A stretch of DNA of 64,000 bases from G963422745 sp965214285 (GCA_965214285.1 OZ243946.1:2790001-2854000), one strand, 5' to 3'. Shown: positions 5,166-14,268, counted from the first letter of the stretch. Program-made: numbers and translations. Notes: generated from the letters alone by a model not told the origin.

Positions 5166-7038
5166 CACTGCCGCTGACCCGGCGGGTGCGGCCCAGGGCC
5201 TGGCGGTGCCGCCCGACGGCAACGGCACGGCCGATGGTCCTGCGCATCCGGCTGGCACTGCCGGGGAGGCGGCGGCGTTGCTGGCTTGTGCTGAGGGCAT
5301 GGTTCGCCGGGTGAAGACGGGCGGCTGGTCGATGAGCGACCTGCGCAAGGTGTCCGGCGCGGCGGGGAGTCTGCGGTCGTGTCTGGACTCGGTGGTGTGC
5401 GACGTGACTGCGGCGATGACGGCGCTGTCGAGCAAGGGGCGTGCTGCTGGGGTGATCTCGGAGCAGACCGGCATGTCCAAGCGCGACGCCAACCGGGTCG
5501 CCAACGTCGCAGAAGGCCTGGCATCGATGCCCAACACCAAGAAGAAGCTCGCAGAAGGCAAGTTCACGTTCGGTCATGCTGCGTCGCTGGTGAACGCCGC
5601 AGGCGCAGGCGGCGCTGAGGTGATCGACAACGACAAGGGGCTGCTGGCCCAGGCCGAGACCAAGCCCGCGGATGTGTTCGCCGGTGACGCCAAACGCGCC
5701 GCGCTGAAGGCCAGCCGTGACAACGGCGAGGCGGAGCTGGATCGTCAGCGCAAGGCACGGCGGGCCAGTCTCGGCAAGGATCGCGACAGCGGGATGGGGT
5801 TCTTGCACGCCGAGCTCGACCCGATCAGCCACGGACTCATCTCCCAAGTGCTGCAGACCCACGCCGACAGGCTGTGGCGCAAGGACAGCAAGGCAGGCAA
5901 GACCGGCAGCCGCAGCGGGGTTCAGCGCATGGCCGACGCCTTGCTAGAGACCATCACCGGCCTCGACGCTCTCACCCATCAGCCCCTACCCGACACCGGC
6001 GCCAAGAACAGCCGCCCGCAGTTGATCATCACCGCCGACATCGGGCTCATCAACGGGCAGAACCCCGACGGCGCATGCGAGATCATCGGCACCGGCCCCG
6101 TCCCGCCGTCCATCCTCCAAACCCTGTCGCCCGACACCAAGCTCACCGGCATGATCTTCTCCGGCGACGGCCGCACGCTGTGGCTCGGCACCGCCACCCG
6201 CACCCCCAATGCCGCCCAGCGCCTCGCCATAACAGTACGCGACCGCGGCTGCGCCCAATGCGGCGCGCCCATGCACCAATGCGACATCCACCACATCCGA
6301 CCCTGGGAACAAGGCGGCCCAACCGACATCGACAACCTCCAAGCCCTCTGCAGCCCGTGTCACCGCCAACACCACCACGACCAAGACCAAAAAGCAGGCC
6401 GCCAACCCCGCCTCCGCAAGAAGACCGGCAAGAGCGGCCGCAAGAACCGCAAGAGCAACGGCGCAGCCGGCGGCACCCAGGGCACCATCGCCATGAACCA
6501 CAGCAGCAGCGGCATCCAACACCGGATACCCGTCGCCCAGATCCCCGGCCTGACCGGCACAAACCGCAGCCCCTGCGAGGGCCAGAGCCGGCAAGCTCGG
6601 GGCACCGTCGGCTGCAGCCCCGCCGTGACCGGCAACAGCAGCGTCGTCTCAGCTGAGAACCTCGCCTCGACTGGCGCAAGCCGCAGCCGAGACGGCCCGG
6701 CAAGCACCGATACCGCCAGCGGCAAGACCCCCGCCAGCGTAAGCCGCAGCCGAGACGGCCCGGCAAGCACCGATACCGCCAGCGGCAAAACCCCCGCCGG
6801 CGCACCCGGCAACCGGGAGGACTGCGCACGCAGCAACGCCGCTGGCAGCAAGGCCCCAGCAGGCGAGACCCGAAGCCGTGACGGCCCTGGCGCGGCCGGC
6901 AACGGCAGTGGTGTCTCCCCCGAGAATCTCAGCTCGACTAACGCAACCGGCAACCGGGAGGACTGCGCACGCAGCAACGCCGCTGGCAGCAAGGCCCCAG
7001 CAGGCGACACCCGAAGCCGAGACGGCCCCGACCCCTAA
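5116..7038 (+). CDS. DUF222 / HNH endonuclease protein of the 13E12 type
   Basis: The 640-residue protein has a DUF222-like helical region (about residues 35-330), then an HNH nuclease motif at about 376-422: CAQCGAPMHQCDIHHIRPWE, GGPTDIDNLQALC and SPCHRQHH. The paired cysteines and HH...N...H are all present. This is the layout of the 13E12 repeat proteins abundant in actinobacteria, whose biological role is not established. A mobile-element or DNA-processing role is usually assumed. The C-terminal 180 residues are low-complexity and contain two families of near-perfect repeats. The ATG 5116 start was preferred over GTG 5107 because TAGGGT lies 7 nt upstream of it. The 5' end and promoter are duplicated upstream. 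Confidence 0.85.
   Translation: MTDLLDFTASPALDVAGTAADPAGAAQGLAVPPDGNGTADGPAHPAGTAGEAAALLACAEGMVRRVKTGGWSMSDLRKVSGAAGSLRSCLDSVVCDVTAAMTALSSKGRAAGVISEQTGMSKRDANRVANVAEGLASMPNTKKKLAEGKFTFGHAASLVNAAGAGGAEVIDNDKGLLAQAETKPADVFAGDAKRAALKASRDNGEAELDRQRKARRASLGKDRDSGMGFLHAELDPISHGLISQVLQTHADRLWRKDSKAGKTGSRSGVQRMADALLETITGLDALTHQPLPDTGAKNSRPQLIITADIGLINGQNPDGACEIIGTGPVPPSILQTLSPDTKLTGMIFSGDGRTLWLGTATRTPNAAQRLAITVRDRGCAQCGAPMHQCDIHHIRPWEQGGPTDIDNLQALCSPCHRQHHHDQDQKAGRQPRLRKKTGKSGRKNRKSNGAAGGTQGTIAMNHSSSGIQHRIPVAQIPGLTGTNRSPCEGQSRQARGTVGCSPAVTGNSSVVSAENLASTGASRSRDGPASTDTASGKTPASVSRSRDGPASTDTASGKTPAGAPGNREDCARSNAAGSKAPAGETRSRDGPGAAGNGSGVSPENLSSTNATGNREDCARSNAAGSKAPAGDTRSRDGPDP
6678..6803 (+). repeat. 63-bp tandem repeat in the HNH gene (2 copies)
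   Basis: 6678-6740 and 6741-6803 are nearly identical. Each encodes a 21-residue unit containing SRDGPASTDTASGKTPA. The repeat length is in frame. Confidence 0.9.
6808..7028 (+). repeat. Dispersed 80-bp repeat in the HNH gene (2 copies)
   Basis: 6808-6887 and 6949-7028 share almost the same sequence, offset 141 bp (in frame). They encode GNREDCARSNAAGSKAPAG twice near the C-terminus. Confidence 0.9.
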
Positions 7039-7174
7039 CGCCGTGCCCGAGGATGGGACCGGTTGCGGCTCCAGGCAATTGTCGGAGCCATCGGCAGAGC
7101 AACCGGCGACAGCCGCCAACGGGCCTGCTGCGGGCTGAGTTCGGGCGGGTGGCTGGGCTCAAGCCCGGGCGGGC
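7039..7174. other. Convergent intergenic region between HNH gene and plsC
   Basis: A small hairpin (GGCTCC...GGAGCC, about 7069-7091) lies between two converging genes, with no T-run. No other feature was seen. Confidence 0.4.
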
Positions 7175-7897
7175 TCAGGCGGGGGCGGGTTCGTTGCCCG
7201 CGAGCACCCGAGCCTCGATATAAAGGTCGCTGAGATCGGCGAAAAGCCGGTCGGTGAGCTCGCGGACCGCCCTGCGGGGCAGGCGCCCTTCGACCAGCGA
7301 CGGCGGCGGGATCGGGTCGCCGATCACGGCCACGATCCGGCGCGGGCGCGGGATCCTGGCGCCAAGCGGCAGAGCGCGGGCGCTGCCGCCGATGCCCACG
7401 GGCACTATCGGCACCCCGGCGCGGGCAGCCACGAAGCTGGGGCCGTCGTGGAACTCGTCGCGGTCGAGGCGGGGGCCTTCCCGACGGGTGCCCTCGGGGA
7501 ACATCACCAGCGGCTCGCCCAGGCGCAGCACGTCCTCGGCGGCTCGCAGGGCGGTGCGGTCGGCGTGGCCGCGCTCCACGGGGAACCCGCCCATCAGCGT
7601 GAGAAAGCCCCCGAGCAGGCGCGAGTCCCAGAGGCTCTCCTTGCCCATGAAGCGCAGCCGGCGTGCGGTCATCACCCCGACGACGGGGGTGTCGAGGAAC
7701 GAGCGGTGCATGGCCGAGAGCACGAACGGCCCGTCGGGCAGGTTCTGCTTGCCGTGAACCCGCAGCCGGAACAGCGCCCGGATTGCGACGGCGAAGGGAA
7801 TCCAGGCGATGCGGTACGCCAGGCGGCCGCGCAGGCTCTGGCGGCTGCGCTGGTCGGCCTCGCCGGTCTGGGACCCGTAGCGGGGCTCGTCGCTCAC
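7175..7897 (-). CDS. plsC: 1-acyl-sn-glycerol-3-phosphate acyltransferase (PlsC family)
   Basis: The 240-residue protein has the acyltransferase HX4D motif (HRSFLD, about residue 64), a second block GGFPVERGHADRTALR, the FPEGTR motif (about 134) and VPIVPVGIGG. The family transfers an acyl chain to lysophosphatidic acid at the inner face of the membrane in phospholipid synthesis. The hydrophobic stretch YRIAWIPFAVAIRALF near residue 28 fits membrane association. The gene starts with GTG overlapping the cmk stop (GTGA). It is last in the scpA-scpB-rluB-tyrA-aroA-cmk-plsC operon, a position also seen next to cmk in many actinobacteria. Whether it prefers lysophosphatidate or another lyso-lipid cannot be read from sequence. 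Confidence 0.88.
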   Translation of the reverse strand: MSDEPRYGSQTGEADQRSRQSLRGRLAYRIAWIPFAVAIRALFRLRVHGKQNLPDGPFVLSAMHRSFLDTPVVGVMTARRLRFMGKESLWDSRLLGGFLTLMGGFPVERGHADRTALRAAEDVLRLGEPLVMFPEGTRREGPRLDRDEFHDGPSFVAARAGVPIVPVGIGGSARALPLGARIPRPRRIVAVIGDPIPPPSLVEGRLPRRAVRELTDRLFADLSDLYIEARVLAGNEPAPA

Positions 7898-8976
7898 GGC
7901 TCGCCGGCCCCGCTCTCGGAACGGGCCGCATCGACGCCAGCCTGGGGTGCGGGGCCGACCGCCTCAACATCTTTCTTCCCGACAGATTCGGCCTCGGCAT
8001 CTGCCGGCCGGGCAGCTTCGCCAGCCTCGGCTACAGCAGTCTGGGCTTCGGCAGCCGTTGTATAGGCAAGCGCTGTGTCTCCGGACCCAGAGTCAGCAGA
8101 CGCTTCGCCGGCAAGCAGCGCCATCACGCGGGCCACCACCTCGTCGACGCTGAGGCCGGTGGTGTCGACCACGTGGGCGTCGTCGGCGACGGCCAGCGGG
8201 TTGGCGGTGCGCGAGGAGTCGTAGTCGTCGCGGCGGGCGATGTCTGCGGCTACCTGGCGCCGGTCGGGCTCCTCGCGGTCGCCTGCGTGCTCGGAGGCCC
8301 GGCGTCGTGCCCGCTCGCCGAGGCTGGCCTGCAGGAAGACCTTCAGGTCCGCGTCGGGGAACACCACGGTGCCGATGTCTCGGCCCTCCAGCACTCCCCC
8401 GCCGTGCTTGTGCGCCCATTCGCGTTGACGGGCCGCCATCTCGACGCGAACCTCGGCGTTGGCCGCCACCACGCTCACGGCCCGGGTGACCTCGGGTCCG
8501 CGGATCTCCACGGTGGCGTCCACGTTGTCGACGATCACCTGCTCTGTGCTGACGCGCAGCTCAACGGCACGAGCGGTTGCGGCCACCACGGCGTGATCGC
8601 CGGGATCGGCCCCCGCACGCAGCACCGCGAAGGTGACGGCGCGATACATCGCCCCGGTGTCGAGGCAGTCGAGGCCGAGGCGCTGCGCCAGCGCCCTGGC
8701 CACGGTCGACTTGCCCGACCCGGCAGGCCCGTCGATGGCGATCACCCGCAGCGGTTGCGCGGTGTCGTCGGCAGCCGCCGGATCCTCGGGCGGGGCGTTG
8801 TTGTCGGCAGCAGCGGAGTCCTCGGAGGGCGCCGTGTCGTCAGACGACGCTGGATCGTCCTGAGGTGCAGCGTCTTCGGACAGTGCTGTGTCTACGGCAG
8901 CCGCCGGGGCCTCGGGTGGCGCGGTGTCGTCGGGTTGCGCGGTGTCTTCGGGCATGGCTTGGGCGGGCGGGCTCAC
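7894..8976 (-). CDS. cmk: Cytidylate kinase with acidic N-terminal extension
   Basis: The core begins LRVIAIDGPAGSGKSTVARA (P-loop GPAGSGKS), continues with DTGAMYRAVTFAVLRAG and the CMP-binding GRDIGTVVFPDADLKVFL, and has the lid RRASEHAGDREEPDR. The enzyme phosphorylates CMP and dCMP. About 80 residues of Asp/Ala/Pro/Ser-rich low complexity precede the core and about 60 similar residues follow it, both unusual for a Cmk of normally about 225 residues. GTG 8976 overlaps the aroA stop (GTGA), as at other junctions here. ATG 8955 is the alternative start, and neither has a clear ribosome binding site. Its stop overlaps the plsC start. Confidence 0.93.
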   Translation of the reverse strand: MSPPAQAMPEDTAQPDDTAPPEAPAAAVDTALSEDAAPQDDPASSDDTAPSEDSAAADNNAPPEDPAAADDTAQPLRVIAIDGPAGSGKSTVARALAQRLGLDCLDTGAMYRAVTFAVLRAGADPGDHAVVAATARAVELRVSTEQVIVDNVDATVEIRGPEVTRAVSVVAANAEVRVEMAARQREWAHKHGGGVLEGRDIGTVVFPDADLKVFLQASLGERARRRASEHAGDREEPDRRQVAADIARRDDYDSSRTANPLAVADDAHVVDTTGLSVDEVVARVMALLAGEASADSGSGDTALAYTTAAEAQTAVAEAGEAARPADAEAESVGKKDVEAVGPAPQAGVDAARSESGAGEP

Positions 8977-10400
8977 CGGAGCTGATCCAGGGCGCCGAAA
9001 TAGCCGGGAAAGGTCTTGGACACGCATCCGGGGCCTGCGATGCTCACCCCGTCGACCATCAGGCCGACGAGCGCGAAGGCCATGGCCATGCGGTGATCGT
9101 CGTAGGTCTCGAACACGGCCCCGTGCGGCGGGCCTTGCGGGCGCACCGTGAAGCCGTCGGGCAGCTCGGAGGCGTCGATCCCGCAGCGCGACAGCTCGGT
9201 GACCGGCCCGGCGATGCGGTCGCTCTCCTTGCGGCGGATGAAGCCGATGCCGGTGATCGTGCTGGGGCCTTCGGCGAAGGCCGCCACGACGGCCAGCGTG
9301 GGGGCGGTGTCGGAGATGCGGCTCAGGTCGACGTCGACGCCGCGCAGCCGGCCGCTGCCACGCACCTCGATGTGGCCGGCGCCGATCTCGACGTGCGCGC
9401 CCATCTGCGCCAGCACGTCGGCGAAGGCCACGTCGCCCTGCAGGCTGTGGCGGCCCAGGCCGTCGATGCGCACACGGCCGCCGCTGATCGCCGCAGCCGC
9501 CAGGAAGTACGAGGCGGCGCTGGCGTCGGGCTCGATCGCATAGGCGCCGGGGCTGACATAGCCGCCCGAAACACGCCAGGCGCTGCCCACGGCCACCTGG
9601 GCGCCGAAGGCGCGCATCACGCCCAGCGTCATGTCGACATAGGGCGCAGACACTGGCGGCGCTGACGGCTCGTGGTCCGCGAGGCTCTCGGCCAGGCGCA
9701 CGTCGAGGCCGTTCACTGCGCCGGCCATCAGCAGGCCGCTGGCGAACTGGCTGGAGACCGATCCCGACACCGTGACCGACGAGCCGCTGATCGGCCCCCT
9801 GACCTCCAGCGGCAGGCATCCCGGCTCTCCGTGTGCGACCACGCTGACGCCCAGCGAGCCCAGGGCGGCGATCTGGTCGGCCATTGGGCGAGCCCGAAGC
9901 TGCGGGTCGCCGTCGATGACCACCGGCGCGGTGCCAAGGGCGGCCAGCGGAGTCACGAAGCGGGCGGTGGTGCCCGACTGGCGGGCGTCGATCGCAGCCG
10001 GGCGGCCCCCGAGAACGCCGCCGCAGCCCTGCACCGTCGCCTGCTGTGACTCCTCGCGGGTCTCGATGCCGATGCCCAGGGCGCGCAGCGCCTCGATCAT
10101 GGCGACGGTGTCGTCAGCGAAGAGCACGCCGTGCAGGGTGGTCGTGCCCTGCGCGAGGGCGGCTGTGACCAGAGCCCGGTTGGTGATGCTCTTGGCGCCC
10201 GGCAGCGAGAGCACGGCGTCGGGCGGATCCTCCAGCGGGCGAATCGGCAGCGGGTCCGGCAGTCGGGCCAGCGGGTCCGGCAACGAGTCGTCGTCAGGCA
10301 GGTCCTGAGCATCCGGCAATGAGCCGGCCAGCCGGTCCGCCGGCAAAACGTCGTCGCCCGGCGAACCCGGCGGCGGATCTGGCTGGGTGGGCGAGGCCAT
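8973..10400 (-). CDS. aroA: 3-phosphoshikimate 1-carboxyvinyltransferase (EPSP synthase)
   Basis: The enzyme joins shikimate-3-phosphate and phosphoenolpyruvate in the sixth step of the shikimate pathway. Visible family blocks are LPGAKSITNRALVTAALAQG (substrate-binding Lys and Arg), SGTTARFVTPLAALG, SSQFASGLLMAG, RRKESDRI and the C-terminal DDHRMAMAFALVGL. The usual first motif reads PGSKS; here Ser is replaced by Ala. At 475 residues it is about 45 longer than usual because of a Pro/Asp/Leu-rich N-terminal extension of about 60 residues. It starts with ATG 4 bp after the tyrA stop and lies in the same operon as tyrA, consistent with a shared aromatic amino acid role. Confidence 0.93.
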   Translation of the reverse strand: MASPTQPDPPPGSPGDDVLPADRLAGSLPDAQDLPDDDSLPDPLARLPDPLPIRPLEDPPDAVLSLPGAKSITNRALVTAALAQGTTTLHGVLFADDTVAMIEALRALGIGIETREESQQATVQGCGGVLGGRPAAIDARQSGTTARFVTPLAALGTAPVVIDGDPQLRARPMADQIAALGSLGVSVVAHGEPGCLPLEVRGPISGSSVTVSGSVSSQFASGLLMAGAVNGLDVRLAESLADHEPSAPPVSAPYVDMTLGVMRAFGAQVAVGSAWRVSGGYVSPGAYAIEPDASAASYFLAAAAISGGRVRIDGLGRHSLQGDVAFADVLAQMGAHVEIGAGHIEVRGSGRLRGVDVDLSRISDTAPTLAVVAAFAEGPSTITGIGFIRRKESDRIAGPVTELSRCGIDASELPDGFTVRPQGPPHGAVFETYDDHRMAMAFALVGLMVDGVSIAGPGCVSKTFPGYFGALDQLR

Positions 10401-10404
10401 CGCC

Positions 10405-11505
10405 TCAGTCCAGGTTCTGCACGCTGGGCCGGTAGCCGAGCTCGGTCAGCCCGGTCTGCATGCGCTCGGCCAGCGCCGTCTCCACCAGGATCACGATCAC
10501 GCCGCGGGGGCCTTCGGCGCTGTGGGCGATCTCCAGGTCGTAGATGTTGACGTCGAGATCGGCCGCGAGGGTGGCGATGGCGGCGATCTCGCCCTTGCGG
10601 TCCAGCACCGGGATGCGCAGCTCCGACATCGCCTCGCCTGCGGCCACGCTGGTCGGCAGGTTGCGCCGGGCGCTGCGGGCCGCTTCGAGGCGCTCCAGCA
10701 GGCCGTCGGTGTCGGCGTCGGCCACCACGCCGCGCAGCTCGGCCAGGTCCACGATGAGCCGGTCGAGAACCTCCACTATGGCGGCCTGGTTGTGGGCGCA
10801 GATGTCGGGCCAGATGGAGGGATGGCCGGCCGCCACGCGGGTCATGTCGCGAAAGCCCCCGGCGGCCAGGCGCAACAGCGCCCGGTGCTCCTCGGAGCGC
10901 TCGTCGGCTATGCGCATCAGCGTGGCGGCGGCGAGATGCGGCACGTGCGAGACCACGGCCACGAGGCGGTCGTGGCGCTCGGGGGGCATCACGATCGGGT
11001 GCGCCCCGAAGCCGGCCACGATCTCGCGTACCTCGGCGAAGGCCTCGTCGTCGGTGTCGGGGGTGGGCGTGAGCACCCAGGTGGCGCCGCTGAACATGTC
11101 TGCCGACGCTCCCGACAGCCCGTGCTGCTCGCTGCCGGCCATGGGATGGCCCGGCACGAAACGGGGATCGGATACGGCTGCGGCTATGGGTCCCTTGACC
11201 GAGCCCACGTCGGTGACCACCCGTGCGCCCAGCGCGAGCAGCGACTCGGCGACCTCGGCGATGTGGTCTACGCCGGTGGCGGCCACCGCCAGGGCGATGC
11301 CGGCGCGGTCGGCGCGGTCTGCGACCTCGGCCAGCCGGTCGGGGGTGACGCCGAATCCGATGGCCTTGATCTCGGCGGCCTGGGCCAGGCGGGCCTCGCT
11401 GGTGTCGACGCCGATCACGTCCCAGCCCGAGCGCGTCAGGGCCAGCCCGACCGATCCCCCGATCAGGCCCACGCCCGCCACCACGGCTGTCTTGGGATCG
11501 CTCAC
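10405..11505 (-). CDS. tyrA: Prephenate dehydrogenase with ACT domain
   Basis: The N-terminal Rossmann motif VVAGVGLIGGSVGLALTRSG (residues 8-27) binds NAD(P). The catalytic region has DVGSVKGPI, PGHPMAGSEQHGLSGA and VVSHVPHLAAATL, all typical of TyrA. Residues 290-366 form an ACT domain (IPVLDRKGEIAAIATLAADL onward), which in this family usually mediates feedback by tyrosine. The enzyme converts prephenate to 4-hydroxyphenylpyruvate in tyrosine synthesis. The gene uses a GTG start 9 bp after the rluB TAG and precedes aroA by 4 bp, so it is certainly co-transcribed. Confidence 0.93.
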   Translation of the reverse strand: MSDPKTAVVAGVGLIGGSVGLALTRSGWDVIGVDTSEARLAQAAEIKAIGFGVTPDRLAEVADRADRAGIALAVAATGVDHIAEVAESLLALGARVVTDVGSVKGPIAAAVSDPRFVPGHPMAGSEQHGLSGASADMFSGATWVLTPTPDTDDEAFAEVREIVAGFGAHPIVMPPERHDRLVAVVSHVPHLAAATLMRIADERSEEHRALLRLAAGGFRDMTRVAAGHPSIWPDICAHNQAAIVEVLDRLIVDLAELRGVVADADTDGLLERLEAARSARRNLPTSVAAGEAMSELRIPVLDRKGEIAAIATLAADLDVNIYDLEIAHSAEGPRGVIVILVETALAERMQTGLTELGYRPSVQNLD

Positions 11506-11514
11506 AGGGTCAGG

Positions 11515-12543
11515 CTACCGGTCGCCGCCGGGCGCTCTCGGAGGACGCGCCGGCTCTCCGGCGGCGGTCTCTGCGTCGGCGGCTGCATCACTCTCGGCGG
11601 AGGTGGCCGGGTCGTCCGCAACACGCTCTGGGACGTTCGCTGCGTCGGCGGTTGCGTCGTAGTCGGTGGACTCCATGTCTCTGTCTCTGTCTGCATCGGC
11701 AGACGCCGTGTCGTTGTCGACGGGGGCCGGCGCGGAGTCCGCAGCGGTTTTGGACGGCACCGCCTCGCGCTTGGCGGCGCTGGGCTTGGCGGGAGGCCGC
11801 TTGAAGGCGGCCCGTTCGAGCTCTCGGACCTCGGCGGTTTCCAGCGCCCGCCAGGATCCCGGCTCAGGGCCTTGGTCGCGCAGCGGGCCGATGCGGGTGC
11901 GCACCAGGCGGCGCACCGGGTGGCCGACCGCCTCGCACATGCGCCGCACCTGGCGGTTGCGGCCCTCGTGGATCACGATGCGCAGCAGCGAGGGCGCCAC
12001 GGCCGACACCCTGGCCGGGGCGGTCAGGCCGTCGTCGAGGGTCACGCCCTCGCGCAGCAGGCGCAGCGCAGCCCTCGAAGGCACGCCCGCCACATGCGCC
12101 AGGTATTCCTTCTCGACGCCGTGGGAGGGATGGGCGAGCCGGTTGGCGAGGTCGCCGTCGTTGGTCAGCAACAACAGGCCCTCGGTGTCGGCGTCGAGGC
12201 GCCCCACGGTGAACACCCTGGGCACCGCCGGCACCAGGTCGAGCACCGTCGGTCGGCCCTGCGGGTCGTCTGCTGTGCAGATGACGCCGCCGGGCTTGTT
12301 GAGCAGGTAGTAGACAAGGCCGGGCCGGACCCCGACCGGCACGCCGTCCACGGCCACCGCCGAGGACTCGGGATCGACGCGGCAGCCCAGCAGCGCCCGT
12401 TTGCCGTCGACGCTCACCCTGCCCTGGGCGATCAGCTCCTCGCAGGCCCGGCGGCTGCCGAGCCCTGCTCTGGCCAGCACCTTCTGGAGCCGCTCGGGTT
12501 GTGGTCCAGGCGGCTGTCGGCCCGGCTGACCCGCGTCGCTCAC
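11515..12543 (-). CDS. rluB: Ribosomal large subunit pseudouridine synthase (RsuA/RluB family)
   Basis: An S4 RNA-binding domain occupies residues 18-65 (LQKVLARAGLGSRRACEELI, GRVSVDGKRA). The pseudouridine synthase domain follows with YYLLNKPGGVICT and the catalytic-Asp motif GRLDADTEGLLLLTNDG. Family members isomerise a specific uridine in 23S rRNA. The position between scpB and cmk is the conserved actinobacterial one (Rv1711 in M. tuberculosis). A roughly 100-residue acidic tail (ADADRDRDMESTDYDATADA and beyond) is not part of the family fold. GTG 12543 overlaps the scpB stop. The exact target uridine is inferred only from family. Confidence 0.9.
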   Translation of the reverse strand: MSDAGQPGRQPPGPQPERLQKVLARAGLGSRRACEELIAQGRVSVDGKRALLGCRVDPESSAVAVDGVPVGVRPGLVYYLLNKPGGVICTADDPQGRPTVLDLVPAVPRVFTVGRLDADTEGLLLLTNDGDLANRLAHPSHGVEKEYLAHVAGVPSRAALRLLREGVTLDDGLTAPARVSAVAPSLLRIVIHEGRNRQVRRMCEAVGHPVRRLVRTRIGPLRDQGPEPGSWRALETAEVRELERAAFKRPPAKPSAAKREAVPSKTAADSAPAPVDNDTASADADRDRDMESTDYDATADAANVPERVADDPATSAESDAAADAETAAGEPARPPRAPGGDR

Positions 12544-13466
12544 GCGTCCTCGGGGGCGCGGTCGGCTTCGTCGAACGGGCCGACTGCCGGCGTTGCGGCT
12601 TCCTCGCCGGCTGCCGGAACTGCGTCTTCCTCGCCGGCTGCCGGAACTGCGGCTGCCTCGCCAGCTGCCGGAACTGCGGCTTCCCGGGCGGCCAGCGCTG
12701 CGTCGGCCCCTGTAGCTCCCACGGCCGCGTCATCCAGGGCGGCGGGGCCGGCTGTCGAGTCCTCGGCAGGCAGCGCGACAGGCTCGACAGGCGCAGGCTC
12801 AGGCTCGACAGGCGCAGGCTCGACAGGCTCCGGCTCAGGCTCGACAGGCTCAGGCTCGACAGGCGCAGGCTCAGGCCCGGCAGGCGCAGGCTCAGGCTCA
12901 GGCTCGGGCGTGACCCGCAGGCTGCGCTCCAGCGTCTCCACCACATCGGCGCCGGGCACGAAGTCGCCCAGCGGCGGCAGATCGTCCACCGAGTCCAGGC
13001 CCATGCGCTGCAGGAACTCCGGCGTGGTGCCATACAGCACCGCCTGGCCGGGACCCACGTCGCGGGCCACCTCGGCCACGTAGCCGCGCTTGTGCAGGGT
13101 GCGCATCACGCTGTCGGCGTTGACGCCGCGGATGGCCGCGATCTGGTTGCGCGAGATCGGCTGCTTGTAGGCGACGATCGCCAGCGTCTCGAGCGCCGCC
13201 GAAGAGATCCGCTGCGAGTGGCCGTCGAGCACGAAGCGCTCCACATACGGCGCCTGCTCGGTCGCAGTCTGGAAGCGGTAGCCGCCGGCCACGCGGGCCA
13301 GCACGAAGCCGCGCCCGTCGGCTGCGTACTCAGCGGCGAGGGCGTCGCAGCGCGCCTCCACATCGGCGGCGCTGGTGCCCACGATCTTGGCCAACAGCGA
13401 CGGCGGGAGCGGCTCCTCGGCGACCATCAGGATCGCCTCCAGCGCCGGCGACAGGTGCGCTGCCAT
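12540..13466 (-). CDS. scpB: Segregation and condensation protein B
   Basis: The N-terminal about 190 residues are the ScpB winged-helix pair: LEAILMVAEEPLPPSLLAKI, RFVLDGHSQRISSAALETLA, IVAYKQPISRNQIAAIRGVN and the C-terminal GRAVLYGTTPEFL-like block. ScpB partners ScpA and SMC in condensing and segregating the chromosome. The start ATG lies 2 bp after the scpA stop with GAGGGC as ribosome binding site. The last about 115 residues are low-complexity Pro/Glu/Ala (PEPEPEPAPAGPEPAPVEPE and similar), encoded by short DNA repeats. This is a disordered tail absent from usual 200-residue ScpB proteins. The stop overlaps the rluB GTG. Confidence 0.93.
   Translation of the reverse strand: MAAHLSPALEAILMVAEEPLPPSLLAKIVGTSAADVEARCDALAAEYAADGRGFVLARVAGGYRFQTATEQAPYVERFVLDGHSQRISSAALETLAIVAYKQPISRNQIAAIRGVNADSVMRTLHKRGYVAEVARDVGPGQAVLYGTTPEFLQRMGLDSVDDLPPLGDFVPGADVVETLERSLRVTPEPEPEPAPAGPEPAPVEPEPVEPEPEPVEPAPVEPEPAPVEPVALPAEDSTAGPAALDDAAVGATGADAALAAREAAVPAAGEAAAVPAAGEEDAVPAAGEEAATPAVGPFDEADRAPEDA
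12776..12909 (-). repeat. Short-period repeat encoding the ScpB Pro-Glu tail
   Basis: Units of CAGGCTC / GACAGGCGCAGGCTC recur many times, all in frame, giving PEPAPVEP-type repeats. Unit number is likely to vary between strains. Confidence 0.8.
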
Positions 13467-13468
13467 GC

Positions 13469-14254
13469 TCAGCCCTCGTATGCGCCCACGGCGAGCGCCT
13501 CGGCATCGGCGGAGACCGCGTCGCCGGCGGTCCAGGAGATGGTGATCTCCGAGAACGACCCCGCCTGGCGGATGTCGACCAGGTTCGACTTGAACAGCTC
13601 CAGCACGGCCAGGAAGCGCACCACTACCAGCACCCGGTCGCTGAGGTGGCCGGTGAGCTCGCGGAACGTGGTGCTGCCTAGGCTGGGCAGCTCGGCCGCC
13701 AGCTCGCTGACCGCCTCGGCCACGGTGACCTTCACCGGGGTGATGTGGCTCACGTCGACCCGCGGGATCGGCCTCGGCGCCGAGGCGCTCAGGCAGGCCT
13801 GGCGCAGATCCTCGGCCGTCACGCCGTCGAGCAGGTCCGGCGCCAGGTGCTCGAAGCGCTCTGCGAGCGGCCCGCAGCGCCGCGCGTAGGAGCGGGCCGC
13901 GCCGGCGAACAGCTCGCGCAGCACCAGCGCGGCGTCCTTGAAGGTCTTGCACTCCACCAGCCGGGCCAGCAGCAGGTCGCGCCCGTCGGCCAGGTCGAGC
14001 TCCTCGTCGAGGTCCACTTGCGCGGGCTCGGGCAGCAGGCGCCGGGCCTTCAGCTCCAGCAGGGTGGCCGCGATCAGCAGGAACTCGGTCGCAACCTCGA
14101 GGTCGAGGCGCTCCATGCGGTCGAGCTCGGCGAGGTAGGCGTCCACGATCTCGTACAGGCTGATCTCGTAGAGGTCCACCTGCTCGCGCAGGATCAGATG
14201 CAGCAGCAGATCGAACGGGCCGTCGAAGACCGGCGTGTGCACCACGTAAGCCAC
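13469..14254 (-). CDS. scpA: Segregation and condensation protein A
   Basis: The 261-residue kleisin begins VHTPVFDGPFDLLLHLILRE, the signature ScpA N-terminus, followed by EISLYEIVDAYLAEL and FLLIAATLLELKARRLLP. A C-terminal winged helix (VVVRFLAVLELFKSNLVDI) binds SMC. ScpA bridges the SMC heads in the condensin-like complex. I chose GTG 14254 because the conserved domain starts 5 residues later and a TAGGGT box lies 8 nt upstream; longer starts would run into the trpS promoter. It heads the seven-gene operon ending in plsC and is divergent from trpS. Confidence 0.93.
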   Translation of the reverse strand: MAYVVHTPVFDGPFDLLLHLILREQVDLYEISLYEIVDAYLAELDRMERLDLEVATEFLLIAATLLELKARRLLPEPAQVDLDEELDLADGRDLLLARLVECKTFKDAALVLRELFAGAARSYARRCGPLAERFEHLAPDLLDGVTAEDLRQACLSASAPRPIPRVDVSHITPVKVTVAEAVSELAAELPSLGSTTFRELTGHLSDRVLVVVRFLAVLELFKSNLVDIRQAGSFSEITISWTAGDAVSADAEALAVGAYEG

Positions 14255-14262
14255 CGCGCAAG

Positions 14263-14268
14263 ACCCTA
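14263..14268 (-). promoter_or_regulatory. -10 box of scpA operon (TAGGGT), near-leaderless
   Basis: TAGGGT on the minus strand is 8 nt from the scpA GTG. No good -35 is visible. It is divergent from the trpS -10 box at 14307. Confidence 0.45.

Noticed and set aside
10387..13083. 898-codon plus-strand open frame
   Set aside because: It lies antisense to tyrA, rluB and scpB, all of which have clear motifs on the minus strand. It shows no domain of its own.
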